Assembly: GCF_040054535.1 (NCBI RefSeq) | Contig: NC_090798.1 | Location: forward strand, 1,616,501 to 1,680,500 | Direction of reading: 5' to 3' | Source of the DNA: Antennarius striatus | Lineage: Eukaryota > Chordata > Actinopteri > Lophiiformes > Antennariidae | DNA: 64,000 nucleotides | Part shown: positions 1 to 12,985 of the stretch, piece by piece | How positions within the stretch are numbered: the stretch's first letter is position 1 | How the letters are laid out: the number at the start of each line of letters is the position of its first letter | Notes under the pieces: generated by a model | Database searches by the model: none | Told to the model about the DNA's origin: nothing | What the model saw: the letters and a program-made list of their open reading frames with translations, nothing else | Program-made: the position numbers and the translations under genes

Positions 1-2734
1 CACTTTAAAAGTTTAACTTTTTATTAATCTGGACGCCTTTACAAACAACATTCAGCCACAACGGTCTGTTTTTATCTGACATGTGGCCAAACGGGGCGTA
101 ATTTATGATGGGAACCTGCTAAAAATACACGAATCACATCGCTGGAGTCAACCTGGAGTCATGAAACTCAAACACGCCGCAACGCCGAGCCGTTAGCCTT
201 TAGCACCCTAGCGCTGCTGGAACCGGGCCATGACACATAAAGCAGTCGTCGATGGCAACGGCACCGTCTGGTATGGTAATCATGGTGATGCAACACCCCC
301 CCCCTTCCCTTCAGGATATATGTTACTGCATATTTGCTTGGGAAGTATTTTGACTTCCAAAATAAACGGATGGACGCAGCGGACGAACTTTAAACACACA
401 GAAGAATTCAGGCATTTTTTCCAAGCTTGTTTTCATATTTGTCAGTGTCGGTTTGTGTGTGTCTGTGTGTGTGTGTGTGTGTGTGTGTAGAAACCGGTAC
501 TGCATGTTTGTGGAATTAAGACAGTTTCTAAATAAGTAAACAAGAGAATGTTTGCCATACGCAGGAAGAAAAACCTTTTCCCTTTTTTTTGTCTTAATTT
601 TTTGGATTCGCGAAACTTTTTTTTACAGGTACTTTTCTGCTACCTTAATGGCACAACAACAACAAAAAAACAAGTTTATTTTAATTCATATTTAATGTTG
701 CTATTGTCATTTGATGCAATTATATTACAGATTATTTTTATATCGATGTTTTCAAGCTAATATTCTGAATGTTAATGCAGAAAATCTGCTACATGCTAGC
801 AGCGGTAACACCCTGGATTTTAACATGATGCTCTCAGCGAAATGTTAGCATCAGCTACATTAGCATGCTCACAATTACAATGCAGAGCAGCCACGTCACC
901 CATCTTAGCTCAGCGTGCTAACATGCTAACCAAACCGAAGGATCTCGGCTGGGTTCTGGTGGCAGGAGAACCATGGAGCCCATGAGACACCAGCCTGGAA
1001 CGCGGCGCTAACGCTAATGCTATTAATACACAGACTTGGACTCGACTCAACCAGAATCCTTTCCGGCTACTTAATCCGAGGAGACGAACACATGCTAATC
1101 ACACTCGAGCTGCAGAACGGCCGTTTCCTCTTTGGAGCAGAAACTTAAACAAGGACTTAGAGGCTCAACAAGACTCTCGAGGAACTTTGAAACCCAGACT
1201 TCCATTAGCACACATTCTACACGCCGCACATCTGCCTTCTTACTTACACGGAGTGTTGAGTGTGTGACAGACACATACATAAACACACACACACATTCAA
1301 GGCCGACGTGACCCAACAATCACACAATCAGAAACACACTCTAGATCTCCTTTAAACCAACTTATCCCTGCAAAGTGCTGATGTCAGCAGAGGAAAGGTC
1401 ACAGCTTTGCTTTTGCACCGCGTTTCAAACATGTGCAGCGATGTCTGTTATTAGCCAACGGCCTGATGGGAAAGATACACAGTGAGGGAGGAGGAGGAGA
1501 TGGAAGACGCCTAAAAAGGTCAAATGAGACGGGCGGGACTTTTAGTTCTGAGAACAAACGTGAAGACGGCGGCGGTTTGTACTTTTAAAAGATGGAAATC
1601 ATCAATGGAAAATGAAAATTTCCAGATAGACGCTGAACAAAGCCGTCTGTCATGTTGGTGGTCGGGGTATTTGATGGATGGGTCTGGGGCTGGAACATCA
1701 AGGGCATCCGAACTGCCTTGTAATCAGCAAAACGTGCCTCCAAGACAAAAACGGGGGTTGAGCCAGGAGAGACGGATCCGGGGTCGCGAACTCATTCTGG
1801 AGCCGCGTCACACAACTAAAAAAAGATGAGCGTCTCGCACAAAAGAGCTCACGGCTTTCAAGCCGCCGCCCGAGGCGGTGTGTCCGGGTGAGAACGCATG
1901 TATGGGGGGTGGCCCCCAGCCAGGGGCCCCCAACAACAACACAACCCTCCTGTGTGGTCGATGGGCTCAGACACAGCCTGATGTGTGAAGGCGAACCATC
2001 CCATCCTGGTAGCAGACAAGCCGACACACATCCCCTCACTCGGTCCGTTTGCGCAATAGCGCCGCTGGCTTGGCCCCGCCCACCTCCTCCTCCAAGAACG
2101 GCGGCCTGAACATGAGGGTTCATGCCGGTTCAGACACGCTAATCATCGCTGACCTGCAGCTCGTTCATCAACCCCAGAAAGCCAAGTCACAAAAATGAGA
2201 AATTATTACATCCAGCTGCATTATGGGAAATGTAGTGTGTTCCGCTTGCCTTCACAATAAGAGATAAGAAATAGTTCTCCTCAGGAAAAGGTGCTCATTA
2301 TGACACAAACTTAAATGATTAGGTTAATGTTTTACCCGACCTGCAGGTCAGGATTGTGAAACGGTGACGACTTGTGAAACAGAGTCAACTTATAGCAATT
2401 TTGTTACGCAACTTTGTGAAACGTACACAACAAACAGTGATTGTAAAGCCCAGCTATTATCTTTGGCTCAGCCTGAGAGTCGTTTGAGTTCCTGCACCAA
2501 CAGATCCGCTGGTGTTTCGTAACAGAAACCACAAGTCTGGTCCTCACATGTCAGACGTCACTTAGGAGTCATCGGTAAACAAAGAGTTTTGTATGAAATT
2601 TCTCAGTATTTTTTTAATTTGCAAAGATTTTTGTGGAATGCATGGAAGTAACAGTCTCTATTTAAACGTAGATGGAATGACAACGTCAGTTATTTAGCAA
2701 TGCAGATGCCAACACTTCCCTTCTCTTCTATAAC

Positions 2735-3230
2735 ATGTGTGTCAAACTCGAGGCCCGGGGGCCAAATGTGGCCCCGCCACATCATTTTATGTGGCCCGCG
2801 AGAGCACAAAAGGTCAGAGCGTCCAAAAACAGAACAGGTCAAAAGTGTTCTGACCAAAAACTACATTTCCCACAATGCAGCATTTAAGAACATTTTAAGT
2901 TTGACAAAAACGTTGTGATCAAAGTTAACGTCCTAACTCGTGTCTGATGTTATTTTTCTTTATTGATTGATAGTTTGATCCTTGATTGATGGAGTTCTGT
3001 GGGTTTAATGACCTGACAAATTAAAAGGATTTATGTTAGAACAGAGAAACAGATTTTTTCAAGTTACAAACTGTAATGTTTGTAACTTGAATAAGTAATA
3101 AATTCAGAGTTATTTAACATTAAGGAGTAGTGAGATTAATGTGACATTACATTTATTACTTACATCTGGTCCTCTGAGGACAGACGTTACGCTGATGTGG
3201 CCCTCGGTGAAAATGAGTTTAACCCCCCTG
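2735..3230. mobile_element. Degenerate non-autonomous hAT-like element
   Basis: The left end reads GTGTCAAACTC followed by a GGCCCGGGGGCCAAATGTGG block. The right end carries ATGTGGCCCTCGG and then GAGTTTAACCCCCCTG, the imperfect inverted counterpart. This layout matches a common vertebrate non-autonomous hAT family that opens with CAGGGGTGTCAAACT. There is no transposase frame. Related copies sit in intron 1 of faah2 copies 4 and 5. The family name is from memory, not from a library search. Confidence 0.6.
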
Positions 3231-3291
3231 TTTTAAAACTGATTCCACCGAAACAGGAAACCGATCGAAAAAACTGAAACACCTTCATTGT

Positions 3292-3642
3292 GGGGGGGGG
3301 GGGTGATGCAACAAAAACAGTTTGTTGTTTTTACCATTTAATGAACAAACTCTCTGCAGAATGATGGAACAGGGGTGACGACACAAAAAACATCAGACCT
3401 GTGGTGCGCCACAGAAATAATTTCATCATTTCTGACTAGACAGGCCACGCCCGCACCCATTGGTTCTCTGGGGGGGGGGGGGGCAAAAAAAAAGGACTGC
3501 ACTCCCAAAACATGGATGGGTGGAGACGACCATTGTGTGCCGATGTGAAGACACCTCCAGCCTCCGGAGACAGATCTATAAAAACACTCGTAACCGCCAC
3601 AGAAAGGTGTGTGTATGTGTGTGTGTGTGTGGGGGGGGGGGG
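3292..3642 (+). repeat. Cluster of long G homopolymers
   Basis: Three uninterrupted G runs of 12-14 bases lie at about 3292-3303, 3470-3483 and 3631-3642, the last directly after a GT repeat. Further runs of 10-15 G occur at 4733-4742, 7054-7068, 7166-7178, 9134-9144 and 12117-12130. No plus-strand G run of this length was noticed to the right of 12.2 kb. Confidence 0.85.
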
Positions 3643-4821
3643 TCCTACAAACTATATGATTACACAACTCTCACTATTTCAACACTAGTTGAAATATTTT
3701 TTATAAAAAACCCCACCGTGGTTCAAGTGAAGACAGGCCAATCAGGGCGGACCGCAAACAAACCGACTAGCCATGCGGCTAGCATTAGCCGAGCAGGTCC
3801 AGACACTTGCAGCGAGGGAGGTGGGGGGGGGGGTTGGCGTTTCCTGCTTTCAGAGTTTGTTTTTTTGGAACCGGTCGCATCCCAACACGTCCTAAAACCT
3901 TAAAAGGTCTCGGTTTTTAAGATCCCTGATAGGATAAGAACGTGTTTTCTTTGGAAATGTGTTTTCCAGTCAACCGATCCACGTCTTTAGGAGGTAAAAT
4001 CATCTTGAAAAAGAATAAACGAGTCAAAAACGTCCATAAATCAAACCTGACCTGATAGGTCGTGTTCTCTGTTGGATAATTTCATTTTAACTCATCCTAG
4101 GCTCTGAGAACTTATTGAATCGTCAAACAGAGTCTGAATACATCACAATCTCACTGCACAAATCTTTGCGGAAATGATTTCTCGCCCCTTTTTTTTTTTT
4201 TTTTTTTTTTAGCAACAAAAACACCCGGAATGATCAAGATCACGGAATCTGAATCGTCAACGTTAAGAAAACGTGTAAAAAATGACGCTGAAAAGTTGTT
4301 GGAGGGTGAAAACGTGGCTGAAATCGTTCCGCTGGATCCTGTGGAAGTTTCTAGGAAACACACACATTTCCATGTCTCATGTAAATTTTAGAGAAAGGCC
4401 GAATGACAACCAAATCTTATCCGAGGTCGTCTGGAGCCTCCTTGTTTGAGAGAAGACGGGTGTCGAAGGCGTCGGCCGACAAACGGCTGGAAAACGACAA
4501 AAAAACAAATCTTGAGTTGTCGTTTGAACAACTTGCAGCGAAGAGACGCAAAGAATCAATAAATAATCAAATTTGTGGCGTCACCTGATGGGCGCCGGTG
4601 CAATTTATTTATGACTGAGGTGTTTTACTGCCGGATGACCTGCAACGCTTTCAGTTCAAAGGTCAAGGAAAGCACAAAAATAGGAAACAAAAGCAGGATT
4701 CTTTACATAAAGGCAAAACCAGAGACGCTAAAGGGGGGGGGGTTTGCACAATCTTGTGCTGACAGGGAACGGCCTGACCGCCCCGTGCGAGGCTTCATTG
4801 ATCTGCACTGAGGAATGAAGC

Positions 4822-4883
<62 letters not shown>
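4822..4883. repeat. (CA)n microsatellite
   Basis: About 30 uninterrupted CA units. It creates spurious His/Thr and Val/Cys reading frames on both strands that should not be read as genes. Confidence 0.97.
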
Positions 4884-4886
<3 letters not shown>

Positions 4887-6239
4887 CAGGAAGCCAGAGG
4901 CTTTGAGGGAAAGAGGACATTCACTTGGAGGCACAGAAACATAAACTATTATATTTTAGTGTCTGATGAAACGATTCCTCCTCCTGCTCCAGAATAAATC
5001 CGGATGGAGGAATAATCGTCGCCCGTGGCAACAAAAAAAAGAAAAGAAAAGTGACCGATGGTCGCGTTAGTCTTTTAGAATTTTTATGGTACAATCTAAA
5101 GCCAAGTGCCAGCAGTAAACACAGTGACATTTGCATGCTCATTGGCCATTCAAAGGGCAAAAAGGGGGGGGTGCCCTCGGAGGAGTCCTTTCACAACAAA
5201 AGGTCTCAACAGTGACGGGATGAATAATTTAAAGAGCGGATTGTTTCCTAAAAATAGATGAAATGTCAAAACGTGACATTTCATCTGCTCTCTAGAAGCT
5301 AAACGTCAAACACAGAACGAAACGTTGGAATCCCCCCCCCCTTGACCCCCAAGTTAAACCCTGGAGTGAGGGTAAATGGACACTTACCCATCATCCTAAA
5401 CATTTACCGCATCGCACCAGGTTAAAATATGGAACATCTTCCTGTCAAGAGTTGAACAGAAAATCAATTTCTGGGGTCAGATAATTGCTGATCGAATAAA
5501 ACGTGAATCTGGAGAGTTTCCGCATTTGGTGCGGAACTGAAAATAATATTTGGGGATTCCCTAAACAGTCAGGATTTTTTTTTAAATTGACATTTTTTTC
5601 ACCATTTCCTGTCAGATGAAGGAATTAATGGTGAAAATAAGCACCAGTTTCACACTCAAGATAAAGCATGTGAAGCTCTATTATCCTCACAACCATTGAA
5701 CACAATCCTCTTATTTCAGAAAAGTATATTAAATACATTTACGCACGTTCTGCTCTTTGGATGTGACGCAAACTGCGCTGCGCCATCTCCAACAGCACCG
5801 ACACGCACCGGATATGGAAACCCTTAGAAATAACAGCAGGTGTGACGAAAGGGGGGGTAGGATGGCGGAGATGATGATGGGGGGGTGGGGTGTGTGTGTG
5901 TGTGTGGGGGGGGGGTGTAGGGTTACCTGCACGTGCGCCAGACCGACCTGCCCTGACCGTCTCCATTTACGCACCAAAACACACTCGATCCAGATTAACG
6001 CGCAAAACGTGCGGGCAGCGGGGGCATTAGATGCGTCAGTGAGGAGGAATTTTGCACTTTTTAACAAACAAACAAAAAAAGTAATCACTTAAATCCTCGC
6101 TTATTGATCCAGCATCTTTGCGCATTATTTTTTTTTGCCACAAGTTCATTTCCAAGTTTAATTCTGTAAAATCCTGAAGAAACCAGAAGGTTGTGGCCAT
6201 GAAACATAGACTTAAATAAAGAATTAAACTCTCTCTCAC

Positions 6240-6434
6240 CTTGAACACCTCCGAGAAGAACCCCGAGCCGATCTTCTCGCAGTTGAAGTCGTCCAGACGC
6301 GCCAGGCTGGACACGGCGCTGCGCAGAGCCCGGTAGGAGGACGGTCTGATCCGGTTGGTGCCGTGGACGCTGTGCATGGGCGGCTCCGCGTCTCCCCTCG
6401 GCTCCGGATCGATCCTCTGCGTCTCCATCTCCAT
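6240..6434 (-). CDS. Testis-specific protein kinase (TESK1/TESK2 type), first coding exon only
   Basis: TESK proteins are LIM-kinase-related dual-specificity kinases that phosphorylate cofilin and so control actin turnover. The exon reads from an ATG at 6434 (CAT on the plus strand) through a low-complexity N-terminus into [20 protein letters not shown]. It continues into the kinase glycine-rich loop, [12 protein letters not shown], and ends exactly at a GTGAGAGA donor. These 65 codons match the TESK N-terminus. The SAVSSLAR part resembles TESK1 as I remember it, while [14 protein letters not shown] resembles TESK2, so I do not choose between them. The alternative in-frame ATG two codons later is equally possible as start. 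The rest of the kinase lies beyond the left edge, more than 6 kb away. The exon sits in a CpG-rich promoter region. Confidence 0.85.
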
Positions 6435-7900
6435 CTCAGACCCCCCAGGAGGAGCGGGAGGCGGGAGGAGGACGTGGGGCGTGCGTGGAGTTTAAAATCC
6501 AGCCCGACTGTTTACATATCGCATGTCCGCCGCTAGGCCACGGCGCCTGGAGGTGGGAGGTGGGTGGGGGGTGGGGGGTTAAACCGAATGTCGCAGACAC
6601 CTCCTGGGCCTAGTGGTCCGGTCTAATTCCCGCACAGGTCCGCTACAGGTCCGCGTCTACCAAACTGCGCAGCGGCGGTGTTGCACCCTGCAGAGTCGGT
6701 GCGCAGTTGGCGTGAAGTCCCGCATGGCGGGGGGAGGAGGGGGCTGTTCCGTTACCGAACTGCGCAGTCTGCCGCTGCTCCGGTCCGTCTCTCCGTTTCC
6801 TCAACTCCACTCCTTCCGCAGTGAGAGAAAACGTCGGGACTCTCCTCCCGGTTCCACCAATTGGATCGTGGGTTTTCCGGTGCGCACCGAGACGCGTCCC
6901 TGACGCAGCAGCCTAGGAAGACTGAGAGAAGGAGGGTGAAGAGAGGGGCGGGAACCGGCGAACCGGGGCGTCAGGACTCCGGATCCTAGAGAGTGCATCT
7001 GGGGGTGTCTCAAAAAAAATACAACAACTTACACCGGTTGGATCGGACCGACTGGGGGGGGGGGGGGGAGTTGATGACTCGTAAGATCACCGGCGAGAGC
7101 CGCGGGGACTAACCGGCGCATGACGCGTGGGGGACCGGGAGAAACACCGAATCAACCCGTTTGATGGGGGGGGGGGGGTTAAGCCATCAGAGGTGTGATC
7201 CGGTAACAGCTGTGGTCTCTAGAAGATACCCCCCCCTCCCCAAATAAAGATACCCCCCCCTCCAGCCTCACTGCAGGCTCGTAAATTATAAATGCAAAAC
7301 TGATCCGAGTTGGAGAGGTTTCACCTGTCGCGGATCCACACCGACTCACACGCGGTGTGGAAAGTCATCACGTCACCAGCCCCCCGCGTTTCACGCAAAG
7401 AAATTTAAATATAAAAAAAAACGTTAAAAAAAAAAAAAAGACGCTGACGCGCGTGATTGCGCCTCCAGAGCGCGTGGACGCGCGTCAGCGACGGTAACCT
7501 CAGGGACGACTCACCTGTCCGTGTCCAGACACGCAGCCTCCACCCGATCCCCGCACCAGCCGTGGCGTCCGGTTACCGGAGCCTCTCCGCCGCTAATGAA
7601 GCTCCCGCCGCGCCGGCGCAGTCCGCCGTCACGCGCGTGCGCGCGCTCTTCCGTGGGTGCGTTTTTTGTTTTTTTTCCCCCGTGCGCGCCCCCGTTCTCC
7701 GGTGCCTCCGGACCCGCCTCGTTTCGCGGGAAAGACTCCACGCAGGAAGAGGACAGGTGACTGTTACCGAAGCTTTATTTTGGAAGATGAGAGGCGGGGC
7801 GGGTGCCCACGTGATCACCGCAAAAAAAACAACAACCCTCACCTGTGGGGGCGCGTTTCTCACCTGGGTGTCTGGGCGGTATGGCGGGAATTCTTAGAAA
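6241..7900 (-). promoter_or_regulatory. CpG-dense promoter/5' region of the kinase gene
   Basis: Sequence around and upstream of the kinase start is GC-rich with frequent CG dinucleotides, in contrast to the AT-rich DNA from about 7.9 kb onward. It includes G runs of 15 and 13 bases at 7054-7068 and 7166-7178. No conserved reading frame was recognised. The plus-strand frames at 7457-7932 look like chance products of GC-rich DNA. The assignment as a promoter CpG island is inference from composition and position. Confidence 0.6.
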
Positions 7901-10900
7901 TTAGAGAAGGAAAGTTTGTTTTTTATACCTAGAATTTTTTAAATACTGGTTTTACTAACAGACTACATAATTATATTTAAATATTTTATTAGATTCATCC
8001 TGGATTATAATTATTTTGTCATCCAAGCCTCAGGGGTCGAATCTTCACTAAGCTGCTAGCATGACTTTTAACTTTATTAGTGCATGAAAAAGTTTTATAC
8101 ATTAAATCCTGTTGGGATATAATAAATCATTATTTAAAAGTTTTATGACGTAAAGTACAAGTTTGAAAATGATATATTCACCACACCTTCAGTTTAGTGT
8201 TAGCCGCTGCAAGCAAAACCAACATTTATCCGCGAATGAAGTGCATTGTGGGTAATCCAGGCAATAGGTTTTGAAAAAAAGAACATGTGGAATTAAAAAA
8301 AAAAAAGACTTTATCTCCTGCATTTGCTTTTTAAAAACTGCACATCTTGAGTGAATTTAAGGGGTAAGAGCGGGGCAGTTAGCGCTGTGGCGGTCGTGCT
8401 GGTGGTGGTTGTGGGTTCGATTCCTGCTCACGCTTTTTAAACCTCTAAACCTCTTTATCTTCATGTTGATAAATGGGACAGTGGACTCTTAAAACAGCCA
8501 AACAATAATGGACTAACTAACTGACCGATACATTAACCAGCAGATAAATCAATCGACAGGAGACCGATCCATATTATGGGTGAACCGGGATCAATGGAGG
8601 ATTTCAACTCTCCTGTAATGTGTTAGTCAGAATAAAGAGTGGATATTATTTTAACATCTCACCCCAAAACCCCCCATCAAAAAATAAAATAAAAAATTCA
8701 CAGTCCATCTTTTTTATCGTCATGAAAGATTAAAATGTCATTTTAATGAGTCTCGCTCAGGATGGGGGGGCGGGGGGGGGCAGCAGGAAGGGAATCATTA
8801 ACTCACTGCCGCTGCATCGAACACCTGAGCTGTTCCAGTTCCCTTTACAGGACGGATCGATCCCAGCAGAGCAGAATGGAACGCACCCCAGCAGACCAAC
8901 AGCAGGAACAGATTCACAAGATTTTTGTGACAAAAAAACGATGAATTCTGTTTTTATTATTTCATTTTTTAATTAATGTCCTTCATTAAAATGACTCCAG
9001 TTCAGGATTTCAGTGGGTAAATCTGCTGTTTCCACCTCCCCTTGAAGGTCTAGAAGGGGTAGATCTACGTCCCCGGGCCTGCTGGGGGTCCCATCCAAAC
9101 ATCCCTCTGGCGGCCCCTTGTTAGGACTCATCTGGGGGGGGGGGCTCTAATGATCACACTCTCCTGTGGCAGCCAGTTGGGGGGGCATTGGGGGCAGGGG
9201 CCTCTATAATTGGTTTTGGGAGGACACCAGCTGTCTCATGTGCCCGCAGGCCAGTCCCCAAAGGAGGACCAGAGGGACCCCCCACCCCCCAACTCCTCCT
9301 GCCCCCCACCCCCCACACACATGCTAGATGAAAGACTGCTGCCAAGGAAGCAGAGACACAAGTGGTGACGCTTCAGCTGAAGCCATATGGATGAGCAGTG
9401 GATTCAAGATCAATAAAGGTGATTAAAAAATGTACACAGTGAGTGGAAATGATTTAAATTAAAATTATAAAATAAAATTTTTAAAAATATTGATGTAAAC
9501 ATCAGTACATGTTTCATTTTAATATATTAATTAATAACGTAAAGATTAACACGACCAAAAAAATGATCAAAAATAAATATTTCAAGATCAATTAAAAACA
9601 ACAACAGATAATCATGTGACAATAAACCAATGGGGCAGACAACAGAATAAACAACCGGTACGCAAAAGTGCAGCAATATACACACAATATGAATACGAAA
9701 CATATTCAGAAGTATAGTAATGCTAAATAAATGGACCAATGGATCATTCCTTATCAAAAAATATATCAATATATTGATTATCCCCTGTGCACAAAGAGCC
9801 TTCTGTTGGCTGAATGATGACACAAGAAGCACCGATGGAGCCGTAGGAATAAACTGAGGAATCCTCTGAGTAATGAAAGTGTTCACTAAAGCCCAGCGAC
9901 CGGCTGCTTTTACCCCCGGGGGGGTAACAGGGTAAACCAGAGTGAAGTGCTGCTCAATCCGAAGGGAATTGAAAAGTAAATTAACGTCCACTCAGGGGTG
10001 GGTGGGGGCAGGATGGGGGTGGGGGGTGATGTTGTCTGTTGTCTGGTTAGGAAAATAAAAAGCGTCTTCCTCCTGAACTGGATTATGTGTTAGGATTATA
10101 ATCCTGAGCTGCAGCTCGCTGTCGTTTGGTGCGTATCCCGTGACAACAGAGACCAGAAAGATGATGGGAATCAATACAAAAGGGCCCAAAGCCGCCCTGA
10201 GCTGTTAAGTGGCCCCCGTATCGTTTTACCCTCACAAAGATGATTCCCTTCAGAGCAAACAGTAAAAACACTTTATCACCACCAATAACTGACGGCTGCC
10301 ACAAATCGCTTTTGGCTTTTTTTTTGTTCTATCTCATACAAACTGAGTTTTCCCCAGTTTTCTCTTCTTGTCTCTACAAGCCTGATGATTTCAGGTAAAG
10401 ACTGATCTGCCCCCCACCCCCACCCCCCAGGGTGGGATTGTGATCATTTTCCTTTTTCATTTTTGAACTTTTCAACTTGTCAAAACCATTTTGGAGCACT
10501 TATCTTTTAAATCTGTGTGCAAAAGGTTACAGGAAATCAAAGAAAGACAAACATTCACTCTTCAGTTTATAGAACTAGACTTAACTAAATCTTCCTGCCT
10601 GTTCACAGTGACATTAAAATCAATAAGTAGTTCATCAGGGTGTTGCTGACATTCTGTGGAGGTTATTGATTTTAAATTTCTTCCAGTCACATCAAACCGT
10701 CCTATGATAAATGCACAAAGCTGCTGAACAGACCATAATTTAAACAGAAGATAAACATCCATCAAGCTGCTATTTAAAAAGCAAAAGTGCAACTTGTGCC
10801 ATGACTTTTATATCGCTGTACATTCTATTGTTTACTCCGGCATTTTAAGCAGCATCCATTCTGCTGTCACAGGAATGAGGTCAGGGCACCAACGTGATAA

Positions 10901-12483
10901 AATACCAGAACGCGTAGTAACACTGATAAGATGTCGTAAAGCTTGTATTTGAGTTTCACACCGTTTTAGTCTCACACAACATTTAAAAGGTCGTGTGAAG
11001 CAGTCAGAACCCGAACCAATGGCTGGATGTGTGGATCTGGATGTGCTGACCGGGCCAAACACTGTGGATTCTCCACTAACCCAATGACCTGCATTGCAGA
11101 GGCTTTTTTTTCTTGCCATGTTCTGGTTTTTTTTTTTTACGTTGAACGGGAAATCATGCGACGCTGCCATCTAGCGGTGAAATACAGTCACTGCACCGGC
11201 GCGTCTGGTAATCACTATTTTATCATCACATAACAACATATATACGTTCATTTATGGAAAATAAAAACTAAACAACACCAAAAAAATTGCAAAATATATA
11301 AAATATTCATTGAAATTAAATTATAATTATTATTGTTTAATTTATTTACTGCTGAACTTGTAAGAAACACTTTATGGAGAAAAAGTCATGACATTACAAG
11401 AATAAAATCATATTTTCACAATGGACAAAAACAATAGTGAGACACTATTTCTAAAGTTGTAAATTTTTCATGAAAATTTTGAGTATTAAAGAGGAACTAT
11501 TAGTGTTAAAATGAGGGAAAAGGGTGTCACCAACAAATAGATAACATATGAGTATTGTATCTAATCTATTTAATCCTAATAATAAAATATGAAACAATAT
11601 CCTAAATATATTATAAGTAACAGGAATTTATTCAAGTACTGAGATCAAACTATTAAACTAAAATTATCAGTGGATTTTTCAAAGGAAAAGTGATAAAAGT
11701 GGAGAAGGATTAAATGAAAGGCTCACATTCTCCCTCTGGTGGTCAAAAGAAATAATACACCGAACAGATAAATCAATGAATGCGAGGTGTTTTTTCCAGT
11801 GTAAAAAACGTTTAAAAAGTTTATCTATTTATCTGTTTGTACCAGGGAAATATTTTCAATTGGTCCATATGACTCTGAATTGTGTTGACTTTTGATTGTT
11901 TAAATTAATTTAACTGACAATCAAAAATGAAATGACTGAGCTTATTTAGCTTTTAAGTGCATACTGATAATGATTGTGTTCTAATCTGTTTGACTTCTTG
12001 TGTAATTCAGGTTAGTTTATCTATATATCTTCAGACAGCTCTGCGCCTCACCCACCTGTTTAATCTTTACCCCGTTTACTGACCTGGATGCCAAGAGACT
12101 TTATTGCCAACAGACTGGGGGGGGGGGGGGATCTATATATTCCTGTCAGAATTTTCAAAATATAGCTTTTCACAGTCACACAAATAACCACTGGAATTGA
12201 ATCGTCACTCACCTGTAGGTCCATTTAGAATAAAACACAATGTTGTTTTAAGTGTAATGGCGCGTCTTTATATTTATGGCCATTGTTTGCAGTTCTACGC
12301 GTGATAATAATTGATCAGACATAATCTAACGTTGCTTGTTAAAGCCAATTCAATTATTTATTTTGAAGGACATCCCTGCAGTTCCGATCGTCATCCTCAA
12401 CGACCTGTGCCTCCTCACAGGTCTTATCAGCTGCGGCTGAATCAGTGCGCCTCAGTCCTCCGTGCGCGCTGCTCGGATCAGAC
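7901..12483. other. Intergenic DNA between the kinase gene and the faah2 array
   Basis: AT-rich sequence with no conserved frame recognised on either strand. A tRNA-like SINE head may lie near 8363-8440: it has GTTAGCGCTGTGG, then GTGGGTTCGATTCC, resembling A and B boxes. The 154-codon minus-strand frame at 9527-9991 is hydrophobic but matches nothing I know. The final 150 bases or so are probably promoter and 5' leader of faah2 copy 1. Confidence 0.5.
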
Positions 12484-12903
12484 ATGGCACGGAGCGTTTC
12501 GGAAAGCGTTCAGGTGTGGCTCTTCAGGGCGGTCGCTGGAGTTCTCTTTCTGTTTTTCCGACTCCTCTCCCCCCGGAGAGACGCGTTATTACGAAATAAA
12601 CTCCAGCCTGTGGTGGACCCGCTGCTGCTCCGGTCAGCGGCGCAGCTCTCCAGAAAGATCCGGCGCAAAGAGGTGCGTGACCGGACGGAGCAGGGCAAGA
12701 TTCCTGTTTCACAGATTAGAATTTAAAATTAAAACACTTTATGTTCAAATATTGTTTGTTTAGAATTTCTCAAGTCACATAAAAAGCTTTTTTTCCCCCA
12801 TCCAGTAGTCATCCTGTTATATTCTGTTAGTTCTTTAGTTATTATAGCCTATTAATGTTTGGTGCGCCTCTGGTCCACTCCCATCAGACTTGTGTGTTCT
12901 CTG

Positions 12904-12985
<82 letters not shown>

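Larger units (their letters stand above)
1..6239 (-). other. Probable intron 1 of the TESK-type kinase gene; no exons seen
   Basis: No reading frame here resembles a conserved protein, and no further kinase exon is visible on the minus strand. The stretch therefore reads as the first intron of the kinase gene whose exon 1 lies at 6240-6434. It contains a TG repeat near 466-489, a CA repeat at 4822-4883, an old hAT-like element near 2735-3230 and several long plus-strand G runs. The intron assignment is inference: the next exon is outside the window. Confidence 0.55.

Noticed and set aside
1524-2123. Frames of 101 and 141 codons on opposite strands
   Set aside because: They overlap each other, lie in the presumed kinase intron and show no conserved motif.
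7457-7932. Four overlapping frames in both directions in the GC-rich region
   Set aside because: High GC lowers stop frequency; none resembles a known protein. They are treated as CpG-island shadows.
9527-9991. Minus-strand 154-codon hydrophobic frame
   Set aside because: AT-rich DNA, no family resemblance and no splice or promoter context. A chance frame is the simplest reading.
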